Source: a virus. From it: a stretch of 47,900 nt of DNA. The notes under the pieces were generated by a model that had not been told where the DNA came from, did no database searches, and saw only the letters and a program-made list of their open reading frames with translations. Position 1 is the first letter of the stretch; every line of letters starts with the position of its first letter. This document shows positions 46,622 through 47,900 of this stretch, piece after piece. A program made the translations under genes and the position numbers. The stretch is from positions 1-47,900 of IMG/VR virus record IMGVR_UViG_3300037349_000216; one strand, given 5' to 3'.

Positions 46622-47900
46622 TATCTGCCTCCCATGACGTTAAGTCCTAACGCCATTGGTTTATATCTTCCATTGCATAAATTCCAAAGCATCTCTAAAC
46701 AATCTGGCGCATCATCGTGAGCACCACGAGGAAATTCCTCGATCTGTCTCATCATCGTTACACTGAGCGCACGATTAAACAAGATGTTTCCATTCGTCAC
46801 TTTTGGCTCCAATGAAAAGATACGCTCTTCTTTGTTTTTGATTTGTTCAACTTCATACCAAGGTATCTTGATTTGCTTCTTAAAGGCCACCTGGCGACGT
46901 TTTTGTTCGGCCATTAGATTATCGCTTAAGATGTCACGATAAAGGTTTGTTTCAACTACGAACTTCTGAAAATCATATTGATCGTGATACTCAAAAATCT
47001 GAGCCGTGAACTTAGTCGGCGGCGCTACTTTAGTCCAGTCGCTATGAACAAATACGCGCTTAGTATCTAAATGCTTTAGTCCGACAAGGATACAACTATA
47101 GTCAGGTGTTTTGCCAACACGGGCTTTGGTTTGACCCGTAGCTGGATCAAGCGCGCCGAAGGCGTTAAGGTATTGTCCCTGACTATCTCGAAACTCAGAC
47201 CAGGGTATCGTGCGACCAGACTTTTCAATAAAGAGTCCTTCGTTGGTTTCACGGTAGTAATGAATTTCGTCAAAGACCGTGTCTTCGCCGCCCATCGGTT
47301 CATTTTGTTTCTCCTTCATAAATGCGCGTTTGCCTGTCTCAACCATTTCCTTCATCAAATCTAAATACGATTCGTGAGGTTCCCACAAAACATCGGTAGC
47401 ATTTAACATTAGTTTTTTATTTTTATCGTAGAATTGTAGCGCGTCTGTTTGTCGATTAGGATTATCTAAATCTATATAAATCTTTTTCCATTGGTCCCAG
47501 AGCTTTTCGTGGTCGCTCCAGGATTTAACGGCTCTGTAGATCTTTGCATCATACGCTGGGTTCTTCGTGAGCCCAGCGAGTAATGAGTCAGAATGGAGAA
47601 TCGTCCCAATGACGATGATATTGGTATTTTTATTTCCGATTTTACTGATGACTTGGAGATACCAGTCTTCGTATTTTTTTCTAATTGCTTCGTTCTCAAC
47701 TTCTTCCGAGTGCTCAATATCGTCGCATATGATCTTAGTTGGCCGATCTGCACCGAATCTTGTCCCACGAATTTCAGAGCCAGCGCCAAAGCTCGCAAAT
47801 AGAACACCATCGTCTTCACAATAGATCGTGTACTGTGTTTCGCCTGGCGTTTTAGTTCTAAAATGTACTCCGTAATCAGCAATGAGCTTAGGGTTACTAA
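46621..47900 (-). CDS. terL: Terminase large subunit, C-terminal part (starts at 543)
   Basis: Continuation of the terL frame that begins at 543 and enters through the circle junction. This part holds the ATPase Walker B segment IICDDI (duplicated at both window ends), a coupling segment VIGTILHSDSLL, and the RNase H-like nuclease domain beginning with GALDPATG (Asp about 366 of the whole protein). A further acidic patch (HDDAPDCLEMLWNL) lies close to the end. The stop codon is shared with the portal start. With one overlap removed, the whole protein has about 540 residues. Confidence 0.95.
   Translation of the reverse strand, partial: SNPKLIADYGVHFRTKTPGETQYTIYCEDDGVLFASFGAGSEIRGTRFGADRPTKIICDDIEHSEEVENEAIRKKYEDWYLQVISKIGNKNTNIIVIGTILHSDSLLAGLTKNPAYDAKIYRAVKSWSDHEKLWDQWKKIYIDLDNPNRQTDALQFYDKNKKLMLNATDVLWEPHESYLDLMKEMVETGKRAFMKEKQNEPMGGEDTVFDEIHYYRETNEGLFIEKSGRTIPWSEFRDSQGQYLNAFGALDPATGQTKARVGKTPDYSCILVGLKHLDTKRVFVHSDWTKVAPPTKFTAQIFEYHDQYDFQKFVVETNLYRDILSDNLMAEQKRRQVAFKKQIKIPWYEVEQIKNKEERIFSLEPKVTNGNILFNRALSVTMMRQIEEFPRGAHDDAPDCLEMLWNLCNGRYKPMALGLNVMGGR
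47701..47900. repeat. Terminal overlap (copy 2) closing the circular genome
   Basis: Second copy of the 200-base block found at 1-200, identical except for G at 47824. Removing one copy restores an uninterrupted terL and an unbroken late operon. The single mismatch suggests population variation or a sequencing error rather than an assembler-generated exact k-mer overlap. Confidence 0.9.

Noticed and set aside
47472-47882. 136-codon minus-strand frame at the right end
   Set aside because: It is out of phase with the terL frame, which runs uninterrupted through the same DNA and carries terminase motifs.
1-47900. tRNA genes, CRISPR arrays or insertion sequences
   Set aside because: None was recognised on reading both strands; no regularly spaced repeats or transposase motifs were found.

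Overview
The window is a complete tailed-bacteriophage genome read once around a circle. Bases 1-200 recur at 47701-47900 with one synonymous difference, and the large terminase gene is cut by the window ends: its start is at 543 on the minus strand and its end at 46621. The unit genome is therefore about 47.7 kb. The tail genes (sheath, tube, lambda-type frameshifted chaperones, tape measure, hub, spike, gp25-like, baseplate J, gp48-like, fibres) follow the order of phage Mu, so the particle should be a contractile-tailed myovirus. The head genes are of SPP1/Mu-F type (portal, Mu-F minor head protein, scaffold, HK97-fold coat). No integrase, excisionase or CI-like repressor was recognised, so a virulent lifestyle is the simplest reading. 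Signal peptides, a heptosyltransferase-like enzyme, a CsrA homologue and a lysozyme-plus-membrane-protein lysis region point to a Gram-negative host. The species cannot be told from this sequence.

Layout. (1) 509-1153 and 1-543, minus strand: small terminase and start of large terminase. (2) 1133-1447: AT-rich intergenic block with eight ATCTGT/ACAGAT copies, a candidate origin, operator or packaging site. (3) 1448-8597, plus strand: early accessory block with a ribbon-helix-helix protein, zinc/HTH proteins, several microproteins (one HicA-like), a sigma-region-4 protein, secreted or membrane proteins, a papain-like cysteine protease and a GT-A-like glycosyltransferase. A good intrinsic terminator lies at 6783-6818. 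(4) 8605-11251, minus strand: an inverted island with a primase-helicase and a small partner gene. (5) 11293-19841, plus strand: DNA metabolism, with overlapping small genes, a SNF2-type helicase, CsrA, an SSB-like protein, a DnaQ-like exonuclease, a family A DNA polymerase and a VRR-NUC nuclease. (6) 19838-47700, minus strand, continuing through the circle junction into terL/terS: one long late operon whose transcription order is terS, terL, portal, head, neck, tail, fibres, glycosyltransferase, lysis.

Main points of interest. A phage csrA homologue and a sigma-like pair suggest that the phage reprograms host gene expression at both the RNA and the transcription level. At least eight proteins are predicted to enter or cross the inner membrane, including a papain-like protease, a fibronectin-like protein and a YadA-head-like repeat protein lying inside the neck genes. 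A small membrane/coiled-coil gene overlaps the commonly predicted 5' end of the endolysin gene in another frame and moves the likely endolysin start. The tail chaperones carry the same G GGA AAG slippery heptamer as lambda G/T. The octamer CGCCAGGG occurs 17 times by manual scan, in both orientations and several reading frames, where chance predicts about one or fewer. That pattern suggests a selected DNA signal of unknown function.
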